In this document: in pieces, positions 44,464 through 53,756 of the stretch
How the letters are laid out: each line of letters starts with the position of its first letter
How positions within the stretch are numbered: position 1 is the stretch's first letter
Translations under genes and position numbers: made by a program
DNA from: Pseudomonadota bacterium
GTDB lineage: Bacteria > Bdellovibrionota > Bacteriovoracia > Bacteriovoracales > Bacteriovoracaceae
Length of the DNA: 64,000 nt
Assembly: GCA_027488375.1 (NCBI GenBank)
Contig: JAIYBW010000003.1
Location: 186,001-250,000 of the forward strand
Direction of reading: 5' to 3'
Notes under the pieces: model-generated
Database searches by the model: none
What the model was told of the DNA's origin: nothing
What the model saw: the letters and a program-made list of their open reading frames with translations, nothing else

Positions 44464-47184
44464 CTATTCGCTGAGAATTTGAATCTCTCCCTTCGTTGCA
44501 TCCATTCTTACTCTCATCCCGGTTTTTAGTTTTTTCATCAGACCACCGTGAATCCCAACGATCGTAGGAATGCCTAACTCTCTGGCCACAACGGCAGAAT
44601 GAGAGAGTAAACTTCCTCTTTCAATAAGAAGCCCTGATGTTGATGGAAAAAGTGGAACCCAACCTGGATCTGTTCTCTCAGAAACCATGATTTCGCCATT
44701 TAACCCTTCGGCATCCTCTGATTCTCTCACTACTCTTACGATGCCCTCCACAATACCTGGTGAACATGGGGTACCAATAAGTATGTTAGGGTCATTTGAT
44801 TTAGGTTCTTCATTAATAAGCAGGTCTTGTTCGGCCAAAATTTGGGTGAAGCTTAAATTGAGGCCAACTGTGCCTTGGGTGTAAAATCTATCTGGAGGGG
44901 CCTGAGTTTTTCTGTAATGATGAAAATCATTTTTCCTTAGAGTTGTAAGTTGCTTGAAATCAACTTCGAGGGATCTTCCTTCTTGATAGGCCGTTAATTC
45001 ATCAATTGTAAGATAGAAAATATCCATGGGGTGGTGGATTAAGTTCAGTTGGTAAAACCTTTGCCCCAAAGCTTTAAATATTCTTCGGCAAATTCCAAAA
45101 ATATTAGTTCTCAGTAATCGGAGATCCTCTCTATCCTTAACTGCAGAGCGGGCCTTATTGACAATAAAATTAAAAAAGATGAGCTTCGGCCCGCTGATAT
45201 TTTCTCGAACAATCTGCTCGGCTTTTGCGTGAGTTTCTTTTTCTCGCTTTATAATCTCATCAACAGATGTGTTTTTCATCCTTACAAAACTTAAAATCGC
45301 ATCCATGGCAAAAGTGGGATCTTCATGAAGATCTGTTGATTCAAGTTTTAATTCGTTAATACATCTAAACCCATAGAGATCAATAAAATGATTGAAATCA
45401 TTTGCAATCTCAATCTGATGACCCTTTTTCAAAGAAGAAATTATTGTTGGAGTGGGTGTCGAAAGAAACCAGCTCCTTCTCTCGGGATCCCCCTCATCAA
45501 TCTTTTTTGCTATCCGCATGAGAAGTCTTGTTGGTTCAGTGCTTGGTAAGTCCCCTTGGCCACTTAAAAGATCATTGTAAAGAGATGGAGAGTGGCCTTT
45601 CTTGATCCATTTTTCTGTGAGTCCTTTTAAAAGGCCAAAGAAAATCATGCATCTCGTATCGCTAATAATAGGTGCTTTCCATTTAAAGAGTAGTTCTTGA
45701 TTAAGTTCATCATAAGCTTCTAGGAGTTCTTTTATATTTTTTTGAGAATAGTCTTCTTTTTTTGCCTTTGAATAAACTCGATCAAAATCAGCTTTAAACT
45801 GATTAATAAATCCACGAACTCTGAGTAGCCGCAGGAGATTCCTGAAAAAAATATAGAGATTTCTTAATTTGGAGTAGGGAGGAGGGTTTTTAGTAAAGTC
45901 AAAAAGAGCCGCTAACTCTGGTCTTAGGTTCTGCTTAACCCCCATCATGGTTTCCATAAAACCTTTAGACGTTCCTGCAAAAGGAAAAAGGAAAATCATC
46001 TTGTACCAGTTCCCGAGATTGTAATAAACCCTTCCCCGGATAAGGCCCAGCATATTTCGAAAAGTAGATTCATTTTCTTTGATAATGTTGGCCGGTACCC
46101 CCATGACCTCACAGTACTGAAGATAGACCTGGCGATAGGCCTTCGAGACATGGCTAAATGTAAGCGGAGTCGTTACCCCATTATAGGATTCAGTGATGTT
46201 TGAGTTATCCCAAAGAATAAACTCATTCCCTTTAACTCTTTCTTGATAAAAGTCAGATGGGGGAAGATTAGTGATAGGTCTAGTTTGAACGCAATAGAAG
46301 ATTCCTTTTTCGATAACCCATTCAATATCCTGAGGGCAACCTAGTTTTTCCTCAAGAGAGATGAGGGCCAGTGAAATTTTCTTGATTTGGTCTTCAGTTA
46401 AAGTCGAACTATCTTGCCATGATAAATCGACTGGTTGTTTTCCAATTCCTCCATCACTTGAGCTTTTATACTGAGTGGTTTTTTTTACAATATGGGATTC
46501 AATTGAAAAATCAGTTTTTTCATCCAGTGGTCTTGTAACATAAAAATGATCCGCATCAAGTTCGCCACTTACAAGTCCTTCACCAAGTCCATAAACGGAG
46601 CTTATGATCATGCGCTCTCTTTTAAGGACACTTATGGGATCACGGCTAAATCCAACACCCGCAACATCAGCAAAAACCATCTTCTGGATGATGACTCCCA
46701 TACCAAATTTCTCAATTTTTATATTTTTTTCATTGCGATAAGTTTTCGCTCTCTCAGAAAAAGAAGAAGCCCAGCATTTTTTTATGCTTTCAATAATTTG
46801 ATCTAGGGTCATTTGATGAAGATAACTTGAAAATTGTCCTGCAAAGGAATGATCCTTAGAGTCTTCTCCAATACCACTTGAGCGCACTGCAAATGTAGTT
46901 TGGGGTGGGAAAATTAATTTAATTTCCTTATCCAGCTCCTCTTTTATGATGCTTGGGAAAGGTGTCTTTAAAAATAGGGCCTCAACCTCTGAATGAGATT
47001 TTTCCCAGAGATTTTCCTCTCTAAATGGTTTTATAAAATCCGAAAATAATAAATTTGAAAGGCAAAACCATTCTGGGACTTTAACACCTGTTTGCTCAAG
47101 TCTCGCCATATTAGTCGCTTTACCGCCACCAAAGAGCTCAATTTCAGAAATAAGTGTTTTTGAATTTAGAAAATATTTACTCAT
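44464..47184 (-). CDS. PEP-synthase / rifampin-phosphotransferase-like protein
   Basis: 906 residues. N-terminal PEP-synthase ATP-grasp domain (about 15-315): GGGKATNMARL, AVRSSGIGEDSKDHSFAGQ and DIEWVIEKGIFYCVQTRPIT. A middle region (about 330-800) is not PEP synthase-like. The C-terminal swivelling phosphohistidine domain has GSLLSHSAVVARELGIPTIVG with H862. The lack of the PEP/pyruvate TIM barrel matches rifampin phosphotransferase (about 865) more than PpsA. The enzyme would phosphorylate a hydrophobic alcohol, using ATP to give AMP and phosphate. In this cluster its substrate may be the lipid alcohol. One base from the ligase-UbiA gene. Confidence 0.75.
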   Translation of the reverse strand: MSKYFLNSKTLISEIELFGGGKATNMARLEQTGVKVPEWFCLSNLLFSDFIKPFREENLWEKSHSEVEALFLKTPFPSIIKEELDKEIKLIFPPQTTFAVRSSGIGEDSKDHSFAGQFSSYLHQMTLDQIIESIKKCWASSFSERAKTYRNEKNIKIEKFGMGVIIQKMVFADVAGVGFSRDPISVLKRERMIISSVYGLGEGLVSGELDADHFYVTRPLDEKTDFSIESHIVKKTTQYKSSSDGGIGKQPVDLSWQDSSTLTEDQIKKISLALISLEEKLGCPQDIEWVIEKGIFYCVQTRPITNLPPSDFYQERVKGNEFILWDNSNITESYNGVTTPLTFSHVSKAYRQVYLQYCEVMGVPANIIKENESTFRNMLGLIRGRVYYNLGNWYKMIFLFPFAGTSKGFMETMMGVKQNLRPELAALFDFTKNPPPYSKLRNLYIFFRNLLRLLRVRGFINQFKADFDRVYSKAKKEDYSQKNIKELLEAYDELNQELLFKWKAPIISDTRCMIFFGLLKGLTEKWIKKGHSPSLYNDLLSGQGDLPSTEPTRLLMRIAKKIDEGDPERRSWFLSTPTPTIISSLKKGHQIEIANDFNHFIDLYGFRCINELKLESTDLHEDPTFAMDAILSFVRMKNTSVDEIIKREKETHAKAEQIVRENISGPKLIFFNFIVNKARSAVKDREDLRLLRTNIFGICRRIFKALGQRFYQLNLIHHPMDIFYLTIDELTAYQEGRSLEVDFKQLTTLRKNDFHHYRKTQAPPDRFYTQGTVGLNLSFTQILAEQDLLINEEPKSNDPNILIGTPCSPGIVEGIVRVVRESEDAEGLNGEIMVSERTDPGWVPLFPSTSGLLIERGSLLSHSAVVARELGIPTIVGIHGGLMKKLKTGMRVRMDATKGEIQILSE

Positions 47185-47185
47185 A

Positions 47186-49468
47186 TTAAATCCAAGTTTG
47201 GTATAACCACAATAGGGCGGGCCCTAGATTAATAAATAAACCTGCGATAGCGGTAAATGCTTCAACTTTTTTAAAGGTTGTTTGATTTCTTTGCCACTTA
47301 AAAAGAACAATTGTTAAAAGAATGAGAGGAAGACCAGTGAGATGGGCAATCTCCGACATAATGGAACCAATTGTCATAAGGACAATAAAAATCAAACTAA
47401 AGAAAACAGTTTTCTGGGGGCCATAGAATTGCACATATGTTTGGGCGAGAGGATGAGAGTTGGGATTGAGTTTCCTACAAATTTCAAAATTAAAAGATGA
47501 TCCAAAATTTGCGAGCAACCAGCCCAGAAAGAGTTTGCTCTCAATTAGTGAGGGGTTTAAGGCCAATGCTGTCCAACCATAGATGAAAAAGACAATAATT
47601 TGATGAGAGAAGGCATAAAGCATCGGGTATTTATTAAGCTCTTTCCCAATAAAAAACTCATGGTACATGAGAATTCCAAAAATCGTGGATAAGGCGAGGA
47701 GGAAAGCACCCATCATGTTGTGACTTATTCCAATATAAATGCTCAAAGCTAGAATGCTGAAAAAAATGAGATTCATCGCTTTGTAGACTTCGGATGTATT
47801 TAAAAGTTCCCTTGGTAAAGGTCTCTGAGGATTAACAATTTTATCTTTTTCAAAATCTTTTAATTCATCAGCTAACCGAAGTTGAATAAAAATAAGAGTA
47901 TTGGCAAATATGCTTAGTAAAAAGAAATCAAATTTGAATTCTCTGATAAAAGCGAAGGATGAGATAGCTGCCATCGAGGCTAGGGGAATAAGAGCACTCA
48001 GTGGTGATCTTTCTTTAATGTAACAGTTCCATTTTGCTAAAGCATTCATATCATGTCCTCTATAAATCTTGGGAAGACTTGCTTTCCTATCAATCCGGGA
48101 TCTGTGTCTCCGATCTCTTATTATTTTTTGTTTTTCGATTGCCTTAATTGATGGGAAAGCGTCGTTTATTTTATGACTTTCCAAATCTGTGATTTCGCCA
48201 ATCAGAATTTTTTCTTTCTTCTCATTTTCATGAATGAAAAGTTTTGAATGACCAATAAATGAGTAAATTTTTTGTTCTAGTTCAAAAAGGTCTTCATCTT
48301 GATTGGCCCTTCCTTGAATCCATAGGAAGCCATCTCTTTCAATGATTCGATCACCCATGTTATGCCAAAGTCTTCCATCCTCATCTCGTTTTTTGATACC
48401 TGCATTCAGCGAGAGATCTCCAATGTATTCACCAGAAACATTAGGCCCAGAGACCCATAGGATTCCGTTAATTATTTTATAATTAATTTGAGGGATTGGT
48501 TTTCCAAGGCACAAGACTTGAAAGTAACCTCGCTCTTGGCTTTGCTTAAGGGCTTCTTTAGCTTCAACATAAGCAATTGGTTCCGCTTCACTTCCTCCAT
48601 AAATATGAAGAACTCTTGTCTGAGGGAACTCATGAATGGCCTTTTCCATTAACCAACAATCTGTCAGAGCACCACCAATGACCATTCTTTTTAGATGTTT
48701 TAATCTATCATGGAGGGTTGATTCAAGGATGATTTTTAAGAATGCAGGTCCAGTTGAAATTGTTTCAGGTGAGTATTTTTGGCAAAGGACCTCGAGACGT
48801 TTTAAATTCTTTTCATTCCATTTGTGGGGCACAACGATAGCCCCGCGCCCTGTCGCCAGATGAAAAAGGGCGACATTGGGAAAAACAGCGAGATCAGGGC
48901 TGTCGAAATTTTCATGTTCAAGCTGAGTGAAGATTTTGACCATTGTCTTTAGATAGCCATGTGTCCGAATGACGCCTTTCGGTTGTCCTGTTGTTCCACT
49001 AGAAAAAACAATAAAGGCATGATGATCCTCTTTGAGATCCTTAATAATAAATTCTTTTTTTGCATGGGCTTCATTAACGCTAGGAAGTTTGATCCAGTGA
49101 GGAATATCTCTTATTTCTTTAGATCTTCCCCCCCAGATTTTTCCTATCCCTGAAGTGATAAAAGCTTTAGGTTTAATGTCTTTAATGACCTGATTTATTT
49201 TTTTGAGTTCTAACCAGGGCTCAATAAAAATAATTCGAACACCAAGTCCAAGTAAAGCACTGACTGCTGCATACATTTGAGGCGAGGGTGCAAGGGCGAG
49301 GACGATTGAATCCGTTTCTGTTATTTTGTATTCAATAATTTTTTCTTGAATTAAGGCAGTCAAGTTGGCGAGTTCAGAAAAACTCCATTCCCCATATTTT
49401 ATATCTCCAATCGCTAGTCGATTTGGATTCTCTTTTGCTCGTTTTTTAAAAAGTTCTATCGAGTTCAC
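47186..49468 (-). CDS. AMP-forming ligase fused to a UbiA-type membrane prenyltransferase
   Basis: 760 residues. Residues 1-475 are an ANL-superfamily adenylating enzyme: P-loop SSGTTGQPKG (156-165), YGGSEAEP (290-297), HNMGDR (369-374) and a C-terminal KIYR near 467 resembling the catalytic-Lys loop. Residues 485-760 are multi-pass membrane with D534-E-L-K-D538-F-E-K-D542 followed by NPQRPLP, the first Mg-diphosphate motif of UbiA enzymes. The second Asp motif is degenerate (FNFEICRKLN near 655). A fused enzyme could adenylate an acid and pass it to a membrane prenyl or alkyl transferase step. This fusion is not one I recognise. A C7/G7 run is in the first half (49128-49134). Confidence 0.82.
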   Translation of the reverse strand: MNSIELFKKRAKENPNRLAIGDIKYGEWSFSELANLTALIQEKIIEYKITETDSIVLALAPSPQMYAAVSALLGLGVRIIFIEPWLELKKINQVIKDIKPKAFITSGIGKIWGGRSKEIRDIPHWIKLPSVNEAHAKKEFIIKDLKEDHHAFIVFSSGTTGQPKGVIRTHGYLKTMVKIFTQLEHENFDSPDLAVFPNVALFHLATGRGAIVVPHKWNEKNLKRLEVLCQKYSPETISTGPAFLKIILESTLHDRLKHLKRMVIGGALTDCWLMEKAIHEFPQTRVLHIYGGSEAEPIAYVEAKEALKQSQERGYFQVLCLGKPIPQINYKIINGILWVSGPNVSGEYIGDLSLNAGIKKRDEDGRLWHNMGDRIIERDGFLWIQGRANQDEDLFELEQKIYSFIGHSKLFIHENEKKEKILIGEITDLESHKINDAFPSIKAIEKQKIIRDRRHRSRIDRKASLPKIYRGHDMNALAKWNCYIKERSPLSALIPLASMAAISSFAFIREFKFDFFLLSIFANTLIFIQLRLADELKDFEKDKIVNPQRPLPRELLNTSEVYKAMNLIFFSILALSIYIGISHNMMGAFLLALSTIFGILMYHEFFIGKELNKYPMLYAFSHQIIVFFIYGWTALALNPSLIESKLFLGWLLANFGSSFNFEICRKLNPNSHPLAQTYVQFYGPQKTVFFSLIFIVLMTIGSIMSEIAHLTGLPLILLTIVLFKWQRNQTTFKKVEAFTAIAGLFINLGPALLWLYQTWI

Positions 49469-50844
49469 AGAGAAACCTTTTTAATTTTAACCTTGCAACC
49501 TTCTTTGGGCTGCATCGTAAGACTTAAAAGTGGTGTTGGATCAGAAGAAAAAGCTGGGGCGATGTCATATTTTTTTAAACAAGTGGCAATAATTGATATG
49601 GCTTCAATCATAGCTAGATGAATTCCTATGCAAACCCTTGGTCCAGCACCAAAAGGGATATAAGAAAATTTATGATGAGCATTTTCCTCCAGAAATCTTT
49701 CTGGCCTAAACATAAGGGGCTCGCTCCAATAAAGAGGTGAGCGCTGGACAGTATAGATGGCCGCAATCACATCAGTGCCTTCGGGGACATCAAATTCTTG
49801 AACCTTAGTTGGCCCTTGGGCCTGTCTTGAAATCCTCCAAAAGGGTGGATAGAGTCTCATTGATTCTTGAAACACAGCCTTGGTATAAATTAGTTTTTCA
49901 ATTTCTTCGTAGGTAGGAGTTTCACCTTGAATGATTGTCCTTACTTCAGTGGTGACTTTGCTCATGACCTCAGGATATTTAAGGAGCTGATGGAAAGTCC
50001 AGCTGAGAGCATTTGAGGTGGTTTCATGTCCTGCGATGAGAACATTCACCACTTCATCTCTTAGTTGTCCATTTGTCATTCCAGAACCATCGTCGGAGTC
50101 TGTCATTCTTATCAGTAAATCCAATAGATTTTCGTTTCGCCCCTGAAGTCTTCTTGTTTCAATGAGGCGATGGACAAGGTGATTAATGGAATCAATAGAT
50201 TTAAAAAAATTCCTTGTGCTTTTGAGAGGCAACTTCGATTCGATTTTAATTGAAAAAGCAATTCTATCTTTAATAGGGAAAATAAGTAAAAATAGTTGAA
50301 GCCAGAGGTGTCTTGAAGTTTGAAGGTATTTGAGCATGTCCTGAACGGCTGCTCTTAATATTTTTTTCTCCTCATCTCTTAATTCTCCTAACATCGTTCT
50401 CGAAATAATTTGTAAAGTAAGGCCGTTCATCTCTTCGGCCAGATCCACAACATCAGATTCCTTCCAATGAGAAATCATTTTTTCTGTCTCTTCATTAATC
50501 AAAGGGTAGAGTTTTTCAATATTTTTAACAGTAAAGGCTCCGGCCATCATACGTCTTTGTTTTTTCCAAACCTCACCCTCACTTGTTAAGAGACCATTAC
50601 CAAAAATGAGTCTAAATCTTTCGTACGCAGTTGATTTTTTATATTGTTTAGCATCTGTTTGTAAGACTTGTTCAATGGCGTCAGCGTTATTCAACAAGAG
50701 GAAATTGTGTTTCCCCCCCCGAATGAAAACCATATCTCCGTATTTTGTAAACATCGATTCATAGAATCCAATTGGATCGATCTGTCTTTTAATGAGCAAT
50801 CTTATCATTTCCCAAAATGAACTTGGGCCAGGAGGATAATTCAT
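49465..50844 (-). CDS. Cytochrome P450
   Basis: 459 residues. Complete P450 signature: I-helix AGHETT, K-helix ESMR (ExxR), PERF in the meander, and the haem loop FGAGPRVCIG with C405 as the iron ligand. It starts directly with PPGP, with no membrane anchor, and resembles the CYP102/CYP4-type fatty-acid hydroxylases in general layout; a redox partner is not in the cluster. Likely oxidises a long acyl or prenyl chain. A G8 tract in the coding strand (50713-50720, codons near 43-46) is a possible slippage site. Confidence 0.93.
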   Translation of the reverse strand: MNYPPGPSSFWEMIRLLIKRQIDPIGFYESMFTKYGDMVFIRGGKHNFLLLNNADAIEQVLQTDAKQYKKSTAYERFRLIFGNGLLTSEGEVWKKQRRMMAGAFTVKNIEKLYPLINEETEKMISHWKESDVVDLAEEMNGLTLQIISRTMLGELRDEEKKILRAAVQDMLKYLQTSRHLWLQLFLLIFPIKDRIAFSIKIESKLPLKSTRNFFKSIDSINHLVHRLIETRRLQGRNENLLDLLIRMTDSDDGSGMTNGQLRDEVVNVLIAGHETTSNALSWTFHQLLKYPEVMSKVTTEVRTIIQGETPTYEEIEKLIYTKAVFQESMRLYPPFWRISRQAQGPTKVQEFDVPEGTDVIAAIYTVQRSPLYWSEPLMFRPERFLEENAHHKFSYIPFGAGPRVCIGIHLAMIEAISIIATCLKKYDIAPAFSSDPTPLLSLTMQPKEGCKVKIKKVSL

Positions 50845-51662
50845 TCTTCTTCCATCATTTTGATAAAGAGCTCTCGGTCATGAGAGGAAAACATCTTTAT
50901 TTCTGGATTCTTTAAATGAATCTCTCGTAACTGAGAGAGTGTTTTATAGGCCTGCTTTAAATCCACATGTGTCATTTTATCATAGAGCCTTAAGGGCAGT
51001 GGGTAATTGTCTGACTTCAGTTGTGTCTCAAGTAGGTATGAATCACCCGTGAAAAAAAGATCGTTTTTATGTTCAATATAAACACCTGTATGACCTCGGG
51101 TATGTCCTGGTAAAGCAATTAAATAAATCGATTTATCGATGCCGACAAGATTTTGAATCTTGCATAGTCCATTCCAATCGTCCCCAACGCTTTCATAAGT
51201 TTTTATCTTGTTGTTATTTTTCCATCTTAAACTTTTGTATCTTACTTTCTCTCGAGCATCTTTAGGATTTAAGGCAGCCTGCCATTCTCCTTGAAGGACA
51301 TGAACTGTTGCTTGTGGAAAATCATTGATGCCGCCAATATGATCGGCATCAAAGTGGGAGACAATAATATGTTTAACATCTTTGGGGTTAAGACCAAGAC
51401 GCATGATTTGCATAAAGGCCGTTTCTTCTAAGTCCAATTTCGGTTTAGCTAATTTATTAAAAATAAAATTTGGAAGAAATCTTTCCTGATTACGAACATC
51501 TTCAAGACCTAGTCCTGTATCAACTAAAATCAAACCTTGCTCACTCTCGATAAGGAGGCAGTGGCAAACAAGATTGAGCCGGTCTAATTCTGGAATGGCC
51601 CGATTAACAATAGGATGGCTGAGTGGACAAAATGATCCACAATTCAGGTGATGTATTTTCAT
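50841..51662 (-). CDS. Metallo-beta-lactamase-fold hydrolase, lactonase-like
   Basis: 273 residues. The metal site is SHFDADHIGG: H103, D107, H108, with D105 replacing the second His of HxHxDH. It also has GHTRGHTGVYI and FFTGDSYL (bridging Asp). Pattern is that of N-acyl-homoserine-lactonase-like and related soluble hydrolases. No signal peptide. In the cluster it may hydrolyse a thioester, lactone or ester intermediate. The stop overlaps the P450 start by 4 bases. A 69-base gap upstream is the only wide gap in the operon. Confidence 0.85.
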   Translation of the reverse strand: MKIHHLNCGSFCPLSHPIVNRAIPELDRLNLVCHCLLIESEQGLILVDTGLGLEDVRNQERFLPNFIFNKLAKPKLDLEETAFMQIMRLGLNPKDVKHIIVSHFDADHIGGINDFPQATVHVLQGEWQAALNPKDAREKVRYKSLRWKNNNKIKTYESVGDDWNGLCKIQNLVGIDKSIYLIALPGHTRGHTGVYIEHKNDLFFTGDSYLLETQLKSDNYPLPLRLYDKMTHVDLKQAYKTLSQLREIHLKNPEIKMFSSHDRELFIKMMEEE

Positions 51663-51731
51663 GCCACTTTATCGGTTGGAAGGCACTAAATTTTGAGGTG
51701 GATAATGAGGTTTGATTAAAATAGAAAATGC

Positions 51732-53756
51732 CTAAGACCTTAATTTTCTTAAGGCGAGATTCCGGCAGGTCTCAATTTCTGACTCTGAGATGATCCCCGT
51801 ATGCCCCATAATGTTAGAAAGGCGAATGCCATGTTTCCGTGATAGGCGATCAATTTGAACCACTTTTTCATAAGCGAGCTCTCTAGAGATTGAAAAACTT
51901 TCGAAGGTTCCCTCCAGAGTGAGGAGTGCAGTTTCGGCCAGGCAAGCATAAACAGTCTCGCCCTCTAAACCAATGGTTTTCTCAATTTTGACATCACCTG
52001 GAAGATCAACTTCACCACTCGCAATAATAAGAATATCTGGTCTTTTGGCCGCATCATCTAGAGAAATATCAAAGGGGCGGCTTACATCACAAATAACACA
52101 ACCTGGTTTTACTAAATCAATATCTAGGACTCGCTCACCTTGGGCGGAAGTTGACGTAATAATAAGATCGCAATCCGAGGAATATTTATTTGGATTCGTT
52201 GTTCCAACTATTTCTGTTTCGGGTGAGAAATTTTTAAGAACTTCAACCAATTCAAGAATTTTATAAGGCCTTGGTGCCACAACAATAATTTTTTTCCATT
52301 GTCTTGCTAGAATCTTGGCACAGATTTTTCCAATACTACCTGTGGCCCCAATCACCATACAAGTACCTTGATAAGAATTATTCCTCTTAGTCACAAGACC
52401 CATTTTGTCGACACCGTAGCTGGCCGCCCAAAGGGTTGCCGCAGATGATAAGGAATTCCCCGTTGTGACGGGGATAGGGGATCGTTTATTGACAGTGACT
52501 CCAGCATCACCAACTATTTTAGTGTAAGCGCCTAATCCAATGAGCTTTGCCCCTCTTTTATAGGCCATATCACAAATATTTGTTAGAGAGTCATAAACTT
52601 TTTCCGCTGGTTGGTTTAAGAGCATTTTCGGAGTTGAAGGGAGGAGGTAAAGATCACCAGATATCTCTTTGCCATTATGTTCTGATCTAATGCCCGTAAT
52701 TTTACAATAGTGATAACCAGGAACTTTTGAGGCAACAGTCTCAGCAAAATCAAGAAGAGGTGATTTTTTTAAGAAATCGAATCCCGGTATTTGGGCAATC
52801 TGAGTTTTTGAAAGTGGATGAATAATAAAGGCAAAGCGGTCATTATGTGTGTGAGGATCATTTCTTAAGAGCATTTGAGGGCGAATTTCTGTTTTTTGTA
52901 AGTTATGAAGGATATCTTCCTCACTCAGATCTCTGGTATCACTTGTAACAGCTAAAATAGCTTCAATGACTGATGAGCTCAATCTTGGTTGGTGGGTGTC
53001 TGGGGGAAAGAGATTTAAAATCTTTTCAGCACCTGCTTTAAATATTTTATCCTCATTTTCCTTATTCAGACGATCTACGATGACAGTTTTTCCTGTGAGG
53101 TCATTTAATTCCGTAAACTTTAATTGAGATTCTGTGATGAAAAAAATATCAGCATCAAAGAAGGGTTGCATGATTTTATTTTTTATATGAGTCGAATTAA
53201 AGTTGCGGATAGACTTTTTTTCTAGTTTGAGGCGGGTTAAGAAAGGTGCATTTATTTTTAAAAAAGTTTCGAGCCCTTCTATACCTTTAATCGAAGCGGG
53301 TATACCCATTGAAAAGTATAAATCACCAAAAATGAGTGGACATTGGAGATCTTCAAAAAATGAGAGGTAGCTCCATTGAACGAGTCCAGTATAAAAAGCG
53401 ATGGTTTTATTGGAAAGAAAGTGGTGATCAACTTCTAGATATCTGCGTAAGGCCCAGGGAATGGCGGTTTTCCTGAGCATATTTCCATCTAAGATTGGTT
53501 TGCCTTGGGCAGCTTCTCTAAGTCTTTTCATCATTTGATGACTTAAAGTTTCGTTTTTAAGTTTTATATCAAGTATAAAACCAGACAGCGCAAAAGCGTC
53601 ACATTCATCTGAGTAACGCTTGATGAGATCTAGGGCAATATCAAGATTATAATTGACACCTAAACTTCTAATATGAATGTGATGACCATTCATTTCAATG
53701 ATTTCATCAAAATTATCTGAAGAACTTCCAAGATTTAATTTAATAATTTCTTTCAT
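51732..53756 (-). CDS. Two-part protein with C-terminal acyl-ACP-reductase-like domain
   Basis: 674 residues. Residues 305-674 align by eye with cyanobacterial long-chain acyl-ACP reductase (AAR, about 341): FAFIIHPLSKTQIAQIPGF at the start, the Rossmann loop GATGSIG (470-476), YACLAETALL with C605 at the place of the active-site Cys294, and RLSRKHGIRLS at the end. AAR reduces acyl-ACP or acyl-CoA to fatty aldehyde with NADPH. The first 300 residues are an extra domain that I do not recognise (HHIHIRSLGVNYN, SFFEDLQCPLIFGDLYFS, LIVTG-like strand DADIFFITES). No aldehyde-deformylating oxygenase is in the window, so the aldehyde probably has another fate. Confidence 0.7.
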   Translation of the reverse strand: MKEIIKLNLGSSSDNFDEIIEMNGHHIHIRSLGVNYNLDIALDLIKRYSDECDAFALSGFILDIKLKNETLSHQMMKRLREAAQGKPILDGNMLRKTAIPWALRRYLEVDHHFLSNKTIAFYTGLVQWSYLSFFEDLQCPLIFGDLYFSMGIPASIKGIEGLETFLKINAPFLTRLKLEKKSIRNFNSTHIKNKIMQPFFDADIFFITESQLKFTELNDLTGKTVIVDRLNKENEDKIFKAGAEKILNLFPPDTHQPRLSSSVIEAILAVTSDTRDLSEEDILHNLQKTEIRPQMLLRNDPHTHNDRFAFIIHPLSKTQIAQIPGFDFLKKSPLLDFAETVASKVPGYHYCKITGIRSEHNGKEISGDLYLLPSTPKMLLNQPAEKVYDSLTNICDMAYKRGAKLIGLGAYTKIVGDAGVTVNKRSPIPVTTGNSLSSAATLWAASYGVDKMGLVTKRNNSYQGTCMVIGATGSIGKICAKILARQWKKIIVVAPRPYKILELVEVLKNFSPETEIVGTTNPNKYSSDCDLIITSTSAQGERVLDIDLVKPGCVICDVSRPFDISLDDAAKRPDILIIASGEVDLPGDVKIEKTIGLEGETVYACLAETALLTLEGTFESFSISRELAYEKVVQIDRLSRKHGIRLSNIMGHTGIISESEIETCRNLALRKLRS

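Noticed and set aside
51669..51695. ACCGATAA with CAAA 15 bases upstream, before the MBL hydrolase gene
   Set aside because: Would start transcription at the start codon itself, giving no leader; the operon is probably driven from upstream.
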